NCBI RefSeq assembly: GCF_009649785.1
Contig: NZ_WJOK01000018.1
Span: forward strand, 1-64,000
Origin: Agrobacterium tumefaciens
Lineage (GTDB): Bacteria > Pseudomonadota > Alphaproteobacteria > Rhizobiales > Rhizobiaceae
DNA: 64,000 nucleotides
Reading direction: 5' to 3'
Part shown: piece by piece, positions 19,186 to 27,671 of the stretch
How the letters are laid out: every line of letters starts with the position of its first letter
How positions within the stretch are numbered: the first letter of the stretch is position 1
The notes under the pieces: model-generated
What the model saw: the letters and a program-made list of their open reading frames with translations, nothing else
Database searches by the model: none
Told to the model about the DNA's origin: nothing
Translations under genes and position numbers: made by a program

Positions 19186-20130
19186 TCAGCCGATAAGAGT
19201 GGCGAGAAGCTGGTCGATATCGGCAGCGCCGTTGACGGCAACGCCGTTCACCGTCTTGTCGATGCGACGGGCAAGACCCGTCAGCACCTTGCCCGAGCCG
19301 ATCTCGTAAAGCTGCGTCACATTGTTGGCGGCGAACCATTCCACCGTCTCGCGCCAGCGCACCTGGCCCGTCACCTGCTCGACCAGCAAAGCGGCGATCT
19401 CATTGGCGTCGGAAACGGGGGCGGCACGCACATTGGCTATAACAGGCACAACCGGGTTATTCTTTTCGACAGCCGCCAGTGCCTCGCGCATGGCTTCCGC
19501 CGCCGGCGCCATCAGCGCGGAGTGGAAGGGCGCGGAAACCGGCAGCATGATGGCGCGCTTGGCGCCCTTTTCGGAAGCGATCGCAGCCGCCTTCTCGACA
19601 GCCGCCTTGCCGCCGGAAATGACCAGCTGGCCGCCGCCATTGTCGTTGGCGATCTGGCAGACGCCGAGAATGGCAGCCTCTTCACAAATTGCCGAAACAG
19701 CATCGTGCTCCAGCCCGATGATCGCTGCCATCGCGCCCTCGCCCACCGGCACGGCAGCCTGCATGGCATTGCCGCGGATGCGGAGAAGCCGTGCGGTATC
19801 GGCAACCGAGAAGGTGCCGGCAGCACAGAGCGCGGAATATTCACCGAGCGAATGGCCAGCGACATAAGAGACGGCGTCGGAGAGCTTCAGACCCCGCGCT
19901 TCCAGAACCCGCATGACCGCCATGGACACCGCCATGAGCGCCGGCTGGGCGTTGGCCGTCAGCGTCAGCGTTTCTTCCGGGCCATTCCACATGATGTCGG
20001 AAAGCTTCTGGCCGAGCGCGTCATCGACCTCCTGGAACACAGCCCGTGCTTCCGGATAGGTATCGGCGAGTTCCTTGCCCATGCCGATGGCTTGGCTTCC
20101 CTGACCGGGAAATGTGAATGCAATACCCAT
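19186..20130 (-). CDS. fabD: Malonyl-CoA:ACP transacylase
   Basis: Moves malonate from CoA to acyl carrier protein, supplying the extender unit for FabF and related synthases; 314 residues. It starts MGIAFTFPGQGSQ, has the nucleophile serine in AGHSLGEYSAL near residue 93, and VSAPFHSALM near 200 supplies the catalytic histidine. I chose the ATG at 20130, which has AGAAGGACC upstream; the longer frame adds residues unlike the family. First gene of the leftward fatty-acid cluster. Confidence 0.95.
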   Translation of the reverse strand: MGIAFTFPGQGSQAIGMGKELADTYPEARAVFQEVDDALGQKLSDIMWNGPEETLTLTANAQPALMAVSMAVMRVLEARGLKLSDAVSYVAGHSLGEYSALCAAGTFSVADTARLLRIRGNAMQAAVPVGEGAMAAIIGLEHDAVSAICEEAAILGVCQIANDNGGGQLVISGGKAAVEKAAAIASEKGAKRAIMLPVSAPFHSALMAPAAEAMREALAAVEKNNPVVPVIANVRAAPVSDANEIAALLVEQVTGQVRWRETVEWFAANNVTQLYEIGSGKVLTGLARRIDKTVNGVAVNGAADIDQLLATLIG

Positions 20131-20352
20131 GGGATGTGGTCCTTCTTGTCTGGCCTTGCCTTTATTCTTTTCGACTTCCATTCACATTCCGGCCTGCGGA
20201 GTCAAGGCTTGAAGCCCTTCGGCACCCCATCGACGCGGTTTTGCCGATCTATTTTCCCCTTTCTTTTCATCATATTTTTTCTTGCACTGCGGCAATTCCC
20301 CATTACTTTCATGCCACCTTTCAAATATCTGGCCAAGCACCGGGACATTTCC

Positions 20353-21396
20353 ATGAAACAGAGACTATTGGGCCGCACGGGCATTTCCGTGTCCGAAATT
20401 TGCCTTGGCACAATGACGTGGGGCACGCAGAACACTGAAGCCGAAGCGCATGCGCAGATGGATTACGCGCTGGAGAACGGCGTCAATTTCTTCGATACGG
20501 CCGAGCTTTACCCCACCACCCCCGTTTCCGCCGAAACGCAGGGACGGACGGAAGACTATATCGGCACATGGTTCGAAAAGACCGGCAAGCGCGACCAGGT
20601 CGTGCTCGCCACCAAGGTCGCCGGTTCCGGGCGTGACTATATTCGCGGCGGGCGCGATATTGATGCGAGCGCCATCCGCGAGGCAGTAGATACCAGCCTC
20701 ACGCGCCTGAAGACGGATTACATCGACCTCTATCAGATCCACTGGCCGAACCGCGGCACCTATCACTTCCGCGGCGCCTGGAGCTTTGATGCTTCCGGTC
20801 AGGAAAAGGAGCGCACGCTTGCCGAGATAACCGAAAAGCTCGACACGCTCGGCGAGCTGGTAAAGGCCGGCAAGATCCGCGCTATCGGCCTTTCCAACGA
20901 AAGCGCATGGGGTACACAGAAATATATCGATATTGCCGAGGCCCGTGGCCTGCCGCGCGTCGCAACCATCCAGAACGAATATAACCTGCTCTATCGCAGC
21001 TTCGATCTCGACATGGCGGAAGTCGCGCATCACGAAGATGTCGGCCTGCTGGCCTACTCGCCGCTGGCGGCGGGGCTGCTCACCGGCAAGTATCAGAACG
21101 GCGCACGCCCTGCGGGCTCGCGCGGCACCATCAACAAGGACCTCGGCGGTCGCCTGCAGCCGCATCAGGAAGCGCCGGTCAAGGCCTATCTGGAGCTAGC
21201 CGCACAACACGGCCTCGATCCGGCACAGCTCGCCATCGCCTTCTGCCTGACACGCCCCTTCATGGCCTCCGCCATCATCGGCGCAACGACCATGGAGCAG
21301 CTGAAGGTGGATATCGCAGCAGCCGATGTGGCGCTATCGGAAGAGGTCCTGAAGGGTATTGCGGCGATCCATCGGCAATATCCGATGCCGATCTGA
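20353..21396 (+). CDS. Aldo/keto reductase, Tas-like
   Basis: 347-residue NADPH-dependent oxidoreductase of the aldo/keto reductase superfamily, close in length and sequence to the Tas group. Visible features: LGRTGISVSEICLGTMTWG at the start, the catalytic aspartate-tyrosine stretch NFFDTAELYP (about 47-56), the lysine in LATKV (about 84-88), the histidine in YQIHWPNR (near 127), and SNESAWG (near 181). The physiological substrate is unknown. The frame is open far upstream across antisense fabD, but only from the ATG at 20353 does it match the family. Confidence 0.85.
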   Translation: MKQRLLGRTGISVSEICLGTMTWGTQNTEAEAHAQMDYALENGVNFFDTAELYPTTPVSAETQGRTEDYIGTWFEKTGKRDQVVLATKVAGSGRDYIRGGRDIDASAIREAVDTSLTRLKTDYIDLYQIHWPNRGTYHFRGAWSFDASGQEKERTLAEITEKLDTLGELVKAGKIRAIGLSNESAWGTQKYIDIAEARGLPRVATIQNEYNLLYRSFDLDMAEVAHHEDVGLLAYSPLAAGLLTGKYQNGARPAGSRGTINKDLGGRLQPHQEAPVKAYLELAAQHGLDPAQLAIAFCLTRPFMASAIIGATTMEQLKVDIAAADVALSEEVLKGIAAIHRQYPMPI

Positions 21397-21429
21397 CGAC
21401 AGCGCAGCGCGCTTTTTCGCCTCCGGTCC

Positions 21430-21457
21430 TTGCATTCCGGGCAAAAATGGATATAAG
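21430..21457 (+). promoter_or_regulatory. Probable sigma-70 promoter of the rpsF operon
   Basis: TTGCAT (21430-21435) and TATAAG (21452-21457) are separated by 16 bp, downstream of the aldo/keto reductase stop. A start near 21464 would give a leader of about 220 nt before rpsF, enough for the structured element described next. Confidence 0.45.
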
Positions 21458-21586
21458 CGCGCTGTTCACAACATCCGGTCCAATTGGCTGGTGGCTGAAC
21501 GGAGGGCTGGTTTCGGTAACGAAACAGCAGGAACCATAAGGTTTTTCCGGCCTCCCGTGTCTCCGCTCTCGACCGTCTCGAACAAC

Positions 21587-21678
21587 GCTTTTCTTGCTTT
21601 AAGGCTTCGCAGCCTAACCAGGAGCAGTCGTTGAGGCTTAGCGCCGTTGCCGGGTGAAGGACGAAACGCAAGAAAGGC
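21587..21678 (+). promoter_or_regulatory. Structured rpsF leader with a sequestered ribosome binding site
   Basis: GCTTTTCTTGC (21587-21597) pairs with GCAAGAAAGGC (21668-21678) over 11 bp with one G-U pair. The 3' arm contains AAGAAAGG, the rpsF ribosome binding site 9-10 bp before the ATG. Inside the closing stem a small GGCT-TCGC-AGCC hairpin (21603-21614) and a GC-rich segment are visible. In many bacteria the S6:S18 complex binds an RNA element just upstream of rpsF, so this may be the alphaproteobacterial form; that identity is inferred. Confidence 0.5.
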
Positions 21679-21686
21679 AAAGCTAA

Positions 21687-22148
21687 ATGGCTCTTTACGA
21701 ACACATCTTCCTTGCCCGGCAGGATATTTCTGCCCAGCAGGTCGACGCACTTGTCGAGCAGTACAAGGGCGTTATCGAATCGTTCGGCGGTAAAGTCGGA
21801 CGCGTCGAGAACTGGGGTCTGAAGTCCCTCACCTACCGCATCAAGAAGAACCGCAAGGCTCACTACGCTCTTATGGACATCGACGCTCCGGCGCCTGCGA
21901 TCCACGAAATCGAGCGCCAGATGCGCATCAACGAAGACGTTCTTCGCTACATGACCATCGCCGTCGAAGCCCACGAAGAAGGCCCGTCCGCGATGATGCA
22001 GAAGCGCGACCGTGACGACCGTCCGCGCCGCGATGGCGACCGTCCGGATCGTGGCCCGCGTGAAGATCGTGGTCCCCGCGCACCGCGCGAAGGTGGCTTC
22101 GGCGACCGCGAAGACCGTCCGCGCCGTCCGCGCGAAGACCGTGCATAA
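21687..22148 (+). CDS. rpsF: 30S ribosomal protein S6
   Basis: Small-subunit protein that pairs with S18 on the platform of the 30S subunit; 153 residues. The S6 fold covers about 1-100 ([12 protein letters not shown], then [17 protein letters not shown]). It is followed by a long Arg/Asp/Gly-rich tail with repeated [13 protein letters not shown]-like stretches, typical of alphaproteobacterial S6 and probably disordered. The gene is 13 bp upstream of rpsR, as in most bacteria. Confidence 0.96.
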   Translation: MALYEHIFLARQDISAQQVDALVEQYKGVIESFGGKVGRVENWGLKSLTYRIKKNRKAHYALMDIDAPAPAIHEIERQMRINEDVLRYMTIAVEAHEEGPSAMMQKRDRDDRPRRDGDRPDRGPREDRGPRAPREGGFGDREDRPRRPREDRA

Positions 22149-22161
22149 GGAGAATTGACCA

Positions 22162-22410
22162 ATGGCTGATACATCCTCTTCCCAGGCACGCCGCCCGTTC
22201 CACCGTCGTCGCAAGACGTGCCCCTTCTCCGGCGCAAACGCTCCGAAGATCGACTACAAGGACGTTCGTCTCCTGCAGCGCTACATTTCCGAGCGCGGCA
22301 AGATCGTTCCTTCCCGCATCACGGCCGTTTCCCAGAAGAAGCAGCGCGAACTCGCCCAGGCGATCAAGCGCGCCCGTTTCCTCGGCCTGCTGCCTTACGT
22401 CGTAGCGTAA
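22162..22410 (+). CDS. rpsR: 30S ribosomal protein S18
   Basis: 82-residue basic protein of the 30S platform, partner of S6. It has RRKTCPFSG near residue 13 and the conserved [24 protein letters not shown] and [21 protein letters not shown] segments. An AAGGAG ribosome binding site lies 8 bp upstream. A GC-rich hairpin follows 10 bp after the stop. Confidence 0.97.
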   Translation: MADTSSSQARRPFHRRRKTCPFSGANAPKIDYKDVRLLQRYISERGKIVPSRITAVSQKKQRELAQAIKRARFLGLLPYVVA

Positions 22411-22420
22411 TGATTTGAAG

Positions 22421-22450
22421 CGAGGCCGCGCTTTGGCGCGGCCTCGTCTT
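22421..22450 (+). terminator. Hairpin after rpsR
   Basis: CGAGGCCGCGC (22421-22431) and GCGCGGCCTCG (22436-22446) make an 11-bp perfect stem with a TTTG loop, followed by TCTT. It probably attenuates rather than fully stops transcription into DUF2232-rplI. Confidence 0.65.
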
Positions 22451-22457
22451 CCACGAT

Positions 22458-22503
22458 GCAACTGACTTTTAATTAGTAGGTTGCGAGTTCAAATCCTTCC
22501 GCG
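22458..22503 (+). pseudogene. tRNA-Lys(TTT)-like fragment
   Basis: A 3' portion of a tRNA is recognisable. ACTGA-CTTTTAA-TTAGT makes a perfect anticodon arm (one G-U) with anticodon TTT. AGG follows as variable loop, then GTTCAAATCC in the place of the T-loop. The T-stem pairs badly, and no acceptor stem or D-arm precedes it; the rpsR hairpin ends 11 bp upstream. It therefore looks like a remnant of a lysine tRNA gene or a tRNA-derived fragment, not a working tRNA. Confidence 0.5.
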
Positions 22504-22598
22504 TTGGGCGCGGATCGATACCATAAAACCCATGTTGGGGACGACGATCCTGATTGGACCGGTCCTCTAACTGCTCAAGTTTCCAGCAGGACAGCGAA

Positions 22599-23573
22599 GT
22601 GCAAAAGTTGAACCAGACAGTGCTGATCACCGGCGTTCTCGCCGGCATATGCGCGGCGTTTCTAACGCTTGGCGCAACGGCACAGTCGTCCTTTTCCTTC
22701 CTGCTTTACGCCGGTTCCGCCATGCCCATCTTCATCGCCGGCATGGGCTGGGGCAATCGCGCAGCCGTCGTTGCGATCATCACCACGGCTATCATCGGCG
22801 CGCTCGTCATATCGCCGCTTTTCTCGCTGACCATTGCGATCTTCACGCTGATCCCGGCGGGCTGGCTTTCGCATCTTGCCAATCTGGCGCGCCCGGCCTC
22901 GGAACTCGGCGGCCCGGATGACCTGCTTGCCTGGTATCCGCTGTCCGGCATTGTCCTGCATCTCTGCCTTCTGGTTTCGGTTGCCGTCGTCATTCTCGGC
23001 TGGATGATCGGTTACGGTCCCGATCTCGTCGCGCGCATGGTCGATCTGATGATGACCTCCGTGCAGAGCCGCGAACCGCTGTTCGAACCCAATGTCGAGG
23101 CACTGGCGCAGACGAAGTCGCTGCTGGTTCTGATGCTGCCGATCGTTCAGGGCGGCCTGTGGGTCATCCTTTTGTTTGCTGCCTATTATTTCGCGGCCCG
23201 GCTGGTCGGTTCCTTCGGCAAGGGTCTTCGCCCACGCGAGGACATTCCTTCCGCGCTGCGCATGCACCGCAACGCCATCTTCGTTTTTCTCTGCGGCATC
23301 GTCGCCATGTTCTTCGGTGGCGTCGCCGCGATGGTCGGCGCAGTCGTCTGCGGCACCTTCGGCGCGGGCTTCCTGATGGCAGGTTACGCCTCGCTGCACA
23401 AACGCGCGCGTGGAAAGGACTGGCGTCTGCCGGTTCTCATCCTCGCCTATCTCTCGGCGGTCTTTGTCTTCCCGCTGCTTATCATTCTCGTTTTGGGATT
23501 GAGCGACGTGCGCAGCACGATCTCCCTCACCCCAACGCGGAAAACTGACAATACGAACGAAACCAACACATAG
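22599..23573 (+). CDS. DUF2232 family integral membrane protein
   Basis: 324-residue hydrophobic protein with about eight predicted helices (for example near 8-30, 32-50, 55-75, 110-135, 185-210, 235-275 and 290-315). Position and sequence fit the DUF2232/YybS-like family found between rpsR and rplI in rhizobia. Its function is not established; nothing catalytic is visible. I chose the GTG at 22599 because CAGGA lies 8 bp upstream and the first helix follows at once; a TTG at 22554 is possible. The C-terminal tail is polar ([14 protein letters not shown]). Confidence 0.7.
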   Translation: MQKLNQTVLITGVLAGICAAFLTLGATAQSSFSFLLYAGSAMPIFIAGMGWGNRAAVVAIITTAIIGALVISPLFSLTIAIFTLIPAGWLSHLANLARPASELGGPDDLLAWYPLSGIVLHLCLLVSVAVVILGWMIGYGPDLVARMVDLMMTSVQSREPLFEPNVEALAQTKSLLVLMLPIVQGGLWVILLFAAYYFAARLVGSFGKGLRPREDIPSALRMHRNAIFVFLCGIVAMFFGGVAAMVGAVVCGTFGAGFLMAGYASLHKRARGKDWRLPVLILAYLSAVFVFPLLIILVLGLSDVRSTISLTPTRKTDNTNETNT

Positions 23574-23587
23574 AAAGGATCAAGAAG

Positions 23588-24163
23588 ATGGACGTTATTC
23601 TTCTCGAACGCATCAACAAGCTCGGCCAGATGGGCGAAACCGTAAAGGTTCGCGACGGTTACGCACGTAACTTCCTGCTGCCGCAGGGCAAGGCGCTGCG
23701 CGCCAACGCCGCCAACAAGACCCGTTTCGAAACCGAGCGCGCAACGCTTGAAGCCCGTAACCTGGAGCGCAAGTCGGAAGCCCAGAAGGTTGCCGAAGCA
23801 CTCGAAGGCAAGTCCTTCATCGTCGTTCGCTCGGCTGGCGAAACCGGTCAGCTTTACGGTTCTGTTGCTGCTCGCGACGTCGTTGAAATCCTCGGCGCCG
23901 AAGGCTTCAACATCGGCCGCAACCAGGTTGAACTGAACACGCCGATCAAGACCATCGGCCTGCACAACGTTACCCTGCACCTGCACGCCGAAGTCGAGCT
24001 TCAGGTCGAGCTGAACGTTGCCCGTTCTGCCGAAGAAGCCGAGCGTCAGTCCAAGGGCGAAAGCCTCACCTCCGCCGACGCCATCTACGGCGTTGACGAA
24101 GACGCCCTGCGTCCGGAAGACTTCTTCGATCCGGAAGCTGACGGCAACGACGACGACGAATAA
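23588..24163 (+). CDS. rplI: 50S ribosomal protein L9
   Basis: 191-residue large-subunit protein. The N-terminal RNA-binding domain ([36 protein letters not shown]) is followed by the long connecting helix (about 40-75) and the C-terminal domain. The acidic tail ([11 protein letters not shown]) extends beyond the length of E. coli L9 (149), as in related alphaproteobacteria. AAAGGATCAAGA precedes the start. A strong terminator follows. Confidence 0.96.
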   Translation: MDVILLERINKLGQMGETVKVRDGYARNFLLPQGKALRANAANKTRFETERATLEARNLERKSEAQKVAEALEGKSFIVVRSAGETGQLYGSVAARDVVEILGAEGFNIGRNQVELNTPIKTIGLHNVTLHLHAEVELQVELNVARSAEEAERQSKGESLTSADAIYGVDEDALRPEDFFDPEADGNDDDE

Positions 24164-24186
24164 GATTTGGCCTTGTGGTCATAAGG

Positions 24187-24219
24187 AAAACCCCGGATGG
24201 CGACATCCGGGGTTTTTTT
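24187..24219 (+). terminator. Intrinsic terminator after rplI
   Basis: AAAACCCCGGATG and CATCCGGGGTTTT form a long stem around GCGA, with a run of seven T. It ends the ribosomal protein operon. Confidence 0.92.
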
Positions 24220-24250
24220 GGTTTTGTGACTGGAGTGTGCGGAGAGGTTA

Positions 24251-24406
24251 CCCCCCCTCTGCCCTGCCGGGCATCTCCCCCACAAGGAGGGAGATCAGCA
24301 GGGCGATCCCACATCGCTAATAGCCGCAACGTTGAGGTTGTCGAGCGCAAGCCACAATTCGATCTCCACCCTTGTGGGGGAGATGTCCGGGAGGACAGAG
24401 GGGGCG
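24251..24406. repeat. Palindromic intergenic repeat, diverged copy
   Basis: Left arm 24251-24296 and right arm 24361-24406 are imperfect inverted copies of about 46 bp flanking a 64-bp spacer. Left begins CCCCCCCTCTGCCCTGCCGG, right ends GGACAGAGGGGGCG. The arms match those of the element at 39556-39713 closely, but the spacers are unrelated. This is a dispersed rhizobial-type palindrome, placed between rplI and the efflux genes. No coding potential is seen. Confidence 0.8.
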
Positions 24407-24432
24407 CCTCTCGGCATACTCCAATAGCCAGA

Positions 24433-25500
24433 CTACCTCGCCGCCGTCTCCGCCCCCTCAGGCGCCACGCTCTTGTCCACATGCACGACCACCGACATGC
24501 CCGGCGACAGATCCGCTGCCAGCGGCTGATCGGCGTCGATTGCGATACGCACGCCGAGACGCTGGGCGATCTTCACGAAATTGCCGGTGGCATTGTCGGG
24601 CTTGATGACAGCGAATTCCGATCCCGTGGCGGGCGAGAACCGCTCGACGCGGCCGTTGAGCTTGCGGCGATGCAGGGCATCCACCGAGATCGTCACCGGC
24701 TGGCCGACCTGCATGCCCGCGAGCTGGGTTTCCTTGAAATTGGCGATGACCCAGACATCGTGCGGCACAACCGCCATCAACTGCGTTCCGGCCGTCACAT
24801 ACTGACCGGTGCGCACGCCGATTTCGCCGAGCCTGCCGTCCACCGGCGCGTGAATTTCGGTATTGTCGAGATCGATCCTGGCGAGTTCGACCGCAGCCTC
24901 AGCATTGGCGACAGCGGCCTGCAGGGAACTGCGGTTAACGATGATCGTCTGCAAATCCTGCCGCGAGACCTCAAGTGCCGCTTTCGCCTGCGAGAGCGAT
25001 GCCCTCGCCTTTTCAAGCGCGGCATGCGCCTCCTCCTGCAGGCTGGAGGTGCCGGCACCGCTTTTGATGAGGTTGTCCTGACGGTCTGATGCCAGTTGCG
25101 CCTGTTTCAGAGATGCCTGCGCGCTATCGACCGCCGCCTCGCTGGAACGGATATTGGCGTTGGCGGCGTTTTCCTGCTGGCGGGAATTGTCCAGTGCCGC
25201 TTTTTGCGTATCCAGCGCGGCTCCCGCCTGCGCCTGCTTCTGGCGGTAGATGCGGTCGTCGATCTTCGCCAGCAATGTGCCCTGTTTGACCTCCTGATAG
25301 TCCTTCACCGGCACATCCACGACATAACCGCTCACCTGCGGGCTCATCGTCGTCACGTAACCACGCACGAAGGCGTTGTCGGTCATTTCGACGGTGGAAA
25401 GGAATGGCGGCAGGCGCCATGCATAGAGCACCAGCGCGACGCCGGCGAGGCCACCGAGCAGAACGAGAATGGAAACGGGGGTAAAAATCTTCTTCAGCAT
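24433..25500 (-). CDS. HlyD/EmrA-type membrane fusion protein
   Basis: 355-residue periplasmic adaptor of a tripartite efflux pump. One N-terminal helix (about 8-28) is followed by a biotinyl-lipoyl-like half (VSGYVVDVPVKDYQEVKQG), an Ala/Gln-rich coiled coil (about 85-200), the second lipoyl half (IHAPVDGRLGEIGVRTGQYV) and a beta-barrel domain. It lies 18 bp downstream of the MFS gene and should connect that transporter to an outer-membrane channel not found nearby. The substrate is unknown. Confidence 0.85.
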   Translation of the reverse strand: MLKKIFTPVSILVLLGGLAGVALVLYAWRLPPFLSTVEMTDNAFVRGYVTTMSPQVSGYVVDVPVKDYQEVKQGTLLAKIDDRIYRQKQAQAGAALDTQKAALDNSRQQENAANANIRSSEAAVDSAQASLKQAQLASDRQDNLIKSGAGTSSLQEEAHAALEKARASLSQAKAALEVSRQDLQTIIVNRSSLQAAVANAEAAVELARIDLDNTEIHAPVDGRLGEIGVRTGQYVTAGTQLMAVVPHDVWVIANFKETQLAGMQVGQPVTISVDALHRRKLNGRVERFSPATGSEFAVIKPDNATGNFVKIAQRLGVRIAIDADQPLAADLSPGMSVVVHVDKSVAPEGAETAAR

Positions 25501-25518
25501 ATTATCACTCTTGGAGGT

Positions 25519-27219
25519 TCAAGACTGTGGCGCCGGCGCGGCATCGACATTGTCCCGGAAAAAGCGGGGACGGATGCGCAGCCATGCAAGGTGGAGCAAA
25601 AGCGCCATGAGCGCCAGCGCCGCAACGGTGGAAATCAACAGGAACGTATCGTTATAGGCGAGCACATAGGCTTCCTTGGTAACCTGCTGGCCAAGGAGGG
25701 AAAGCCCCTCGGCCTTCAGCAGCGCCGGATCGGTGATGACGTGGCTGTAGGCGCCGGAAAGTTGCGACACGCGCTGGGCGACCAATGGGTTGGTGAGCAG
25801 GATATTTTCCACCAGAATATTGGAATGGAATTTTTCGCGCAGCGTCACGAAACTGCCGAGCAGCCCGGTCATCAACATCGATCCGGTGATCTGGGTGAAC
25901 AGGAAGATGGTGATGAAATTCACCAGATAGGGCGCTCCGCGCGCAAGTGCGGCAGCGAACCCCTTTGCCATAACGGGCGGCAGGAACATGGCCGCACCGA
26001 AGGCGATCATCATCTGGCTCAGATACATCTGCGCTGGCCGCGTCAGGTTGTTGGACTGGCTGTCCAGAAAAGCGCCGGCCGCAATCAGGGTAAGCGCAAT
26101 CACATGAGCGGTATCGACATATTTCGTCAGCATCAGCCAGGCACAGGCCGCACCGCCGAGAACCGTCGCCAAAAGCACCAGAGCATAAAGCGTGATCGTC
26201 TGGTCGTTCAAAAGGCCAAGCTGCTGGTAGAAACTCACCGCCGTCGAGGATTGCTCGGAGGAAACTGCACGGTAGATGAGAAGGACCGCTATGACATGCA
26301 GGTTGGTTTTCGAAAAAATCCAGCGCAGGTCAAGCAGCGGGTTCTTGCGCGGCAACTCGATGACGACCATCAGCGTGAGAAGCGTGATCGACGTGGCCAG
26401 GAGCACGCCCAGCCACCATGTTTCGAACCACCAGTAAAACCGGCCAAGCGTGAGCATGACCGCGAGACAGCCAAGGCCACCCGCGAACAGAAGGTAGCTC
26501 AGAATATCCGTGCGCTCGATGACTTTCGCCCGCGGCGGCGGCGTGACTTTCAACAGGTAGATCAAGGCGAGCGAGATCAGCGCGAAGCCCATTTCCATCG
26601 TGTAAAGGGCATTCCAGCCGCCTATTTGCAGCAAGGAAGGCGAGACGATGCGCGCGAGCGGTGCAGACAGCAAGGTTCCGGTGAGCGCGATGCTGAAGCC
26701 CAGCGAGAATTTCCGCGCCGGCGGAAAGGCCTCCAGAATGTAGAGAAAGCCGAGCGAAGAAAGAGGTGCCGCCGCCATGCCGCTGAGGAAGCGGATGACG
26801 ATCGCCGAATGCAAATCTGTCACGAACAGGTTGAGGCAGGAGGCAACCACGAAGACGATGATCGAAAGTTCGGCAAAGGGACGCAGGCCATATTGCGTTC
26901 GCACCTTGAACAGCGCGATGGAAAACGTGGCATAGGGGGCCATATAGGCGGCGGAGAGCCAGGCGACCTCAGCCACCGTGGCGGAAAATTCGCCCTGCAA
27001 CTGGTATAGATTGGCCATGACGAGGTTCATGCCCAACCCTTGCGTGATGAAGAACGCCAGGCCCGCGAAGATGAAACACAGCCGCAGCCACACTGGCCGC
27101 TCCACCGGTTGCGGCGCGGCGGCCGCAGCAGCAGATTCCGGCACGTTCGCCGGCTTTACCGTAACGTCGACATTTTCAGAGGCGTTCTCGTCTGCCGTTT
27201 GCGGCACCACGGTACTCAC
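25519..27219 (-). CDS. MFS drug efflux transporter, DHA2/EmrB-type
   Basis: 566-residue inner-membrane proton antiporter with about 14 predicted helices, the DHA2 pattern. The first helix is at about 48-68 (LRLCFIFAGLAFFITQGLGM), and a polar proline/alanine-rich N-terminus precedes it. With the HlyD gene it makes an EmrAB-like pump for toxic organic compounds (family inference). The start is GTG at 27219, overlapping the TGA of the MarR gene, so regulator and pump are translationally coupled. Confidence 0.85.
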   Translation of the reverse strand: MSTVVPQTADENASENVDVTVKPANVPESAAAAAAPQPVERPVWLRLCFIFAGLAFFITQGLGMNLVMANLYQLQGEFSATVAEVAWLSAAYMAPYATFSIALFKVRTQYGLRPFAELSIIVFVVASCLNLFVTDLHSAIVIRFLSGMAAAPLSSLGFLYILEAFPPARKFSLGFSIALTGTLLSAPLARIVSPSLLQIGGWNALYTMEMGFALISLALIYLLKVTPPPRAKVIERTDILSYLLFAGGLGCLAVMLTLGRFYWWFETWWLGVLLATSITLLTLMVVIELPRKNPLLDLRWIFSKTNLHVIAVLLIYRAVSSEQSSTAVSFYQQLGLLNDQTITLYALVLLATVLGGAACAWLMLTKYVDTAHVIALTLIAAGAFLDSQSNNLTRPAQMYLSQMMIAFGAAMFLPPVMAKGFAAALARGAPYLVNFITIFLFTQITGSMLMTGLLGSFVTLREKFHSNILVENILLTNPLVAQRVSQLSGAYSHVITDPALLKAEGLSLLGQQVTKEAYVLAYNDTFLLISTVAALALMALLLHLAWLRIRPRFFRDNVDAAPAPQS

Positions 27220-27671
27220 GATTGCGCCCTCCCGCTTGCCAGATTTTGCAGATTAGCCGAAAGCCTGCGCATGACATCCAGCGCCATCGCCAGATCCTGC
27301 GAGGAAACATCGGCGGCGATTTCAGAACGGAGCGATTTTGCCACCGCCTGCACCGTTTCGGAGGTTTTCTCGCCCTCCTCCGTCATGTGGATGCGTTTGG
27401 CACGGCGGTCGGTTTCGTCGGAGCGTCGCTCGATGAGGTTCTGTTTCTCCATGCCGTCAAGCACGCGCACCAGCGTCGGCGTTTCGATTTCCATTTCCTC
27501 GGCAAGCTCCGTCTGGGTCAGCGGCCCACGTCGCGACAGCGCGAAAAGCGCACGCGCACGCGCCAAAGTCAGGCCGCTTTCCCCTACCCGCGCGTCAAAA
27601 AATGCGCGCAGCTTGCGGGTGAAGGCGGACACCTCGTCCAGAAGCTGTTCCTTGTCGGTTTCGCGGGACAT
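27216..27671 (-). CDS. MarR family transcriptional regulator
   Basis: 151-residue winged-helix repressor. The recognition region is LTQTELAEEMEIETPTLVRVLDGMEKQNLIERRSDETDRRAKRIHMTEEG (about 50-100), a classic MarR signature with the wing at DETDRRAKR. It is the first gene of the regulator-MFS-HlyD operon and overlaps the MFS start by two bases. By analogy with EmrR it should repress the operon until a ligand binds. A candidate operator lies 14 bp upstream of its start. The ATG at 27671 fits the family better than the one at 27695, which would lie inside that operator. Confidence 0.88.
   Translation of the reverse strand: MSRETDKEQLLDEVSAFTRKLRAFFDARVGESGLTLARARALFALSRRGPLTQTELAEEMEIETPTLVRVLDGMEKQNLIERRSDETDRRAKRIHMTEEGEKTSETVQAVAKSLRSEIAADVSSQDLAMALDVMRRLSANLQNLASGRAQS

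Noticed and set aside
19522-20352. Long open frame upstream of the aldo/keto reductase start
   Set aside because: It is antisense to fabD for most of its length and has no similarity to the family; the enzyme begins at 20353.
21397-21586. Possible riboswitch in the long rpsF leader
   Set aside because: No known riboswitch consensus is recognisable; only the closing stem near the ribosome binding site is supported.
24251-24406. CRISPR-like or transposon origin for the palindromes
   Set aside because: There are only two arms per element, no repeat-spacer series, no transposase gene and no clear target-site duplication in the window.
25096-27009. 637-codon open frame antisense to the HlyD and MFS genes
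   Set aside because: Very rich in Arg, His and Gln with no domain; shadow of the two transporter genes.
24433-27671. Efflux unit as a recently transferred island
   Set aside because: Codon use and GC look like the neighbours and no integrase, tRNA or direct repeat flanks it; only the adjacent palindrome is suggestive.
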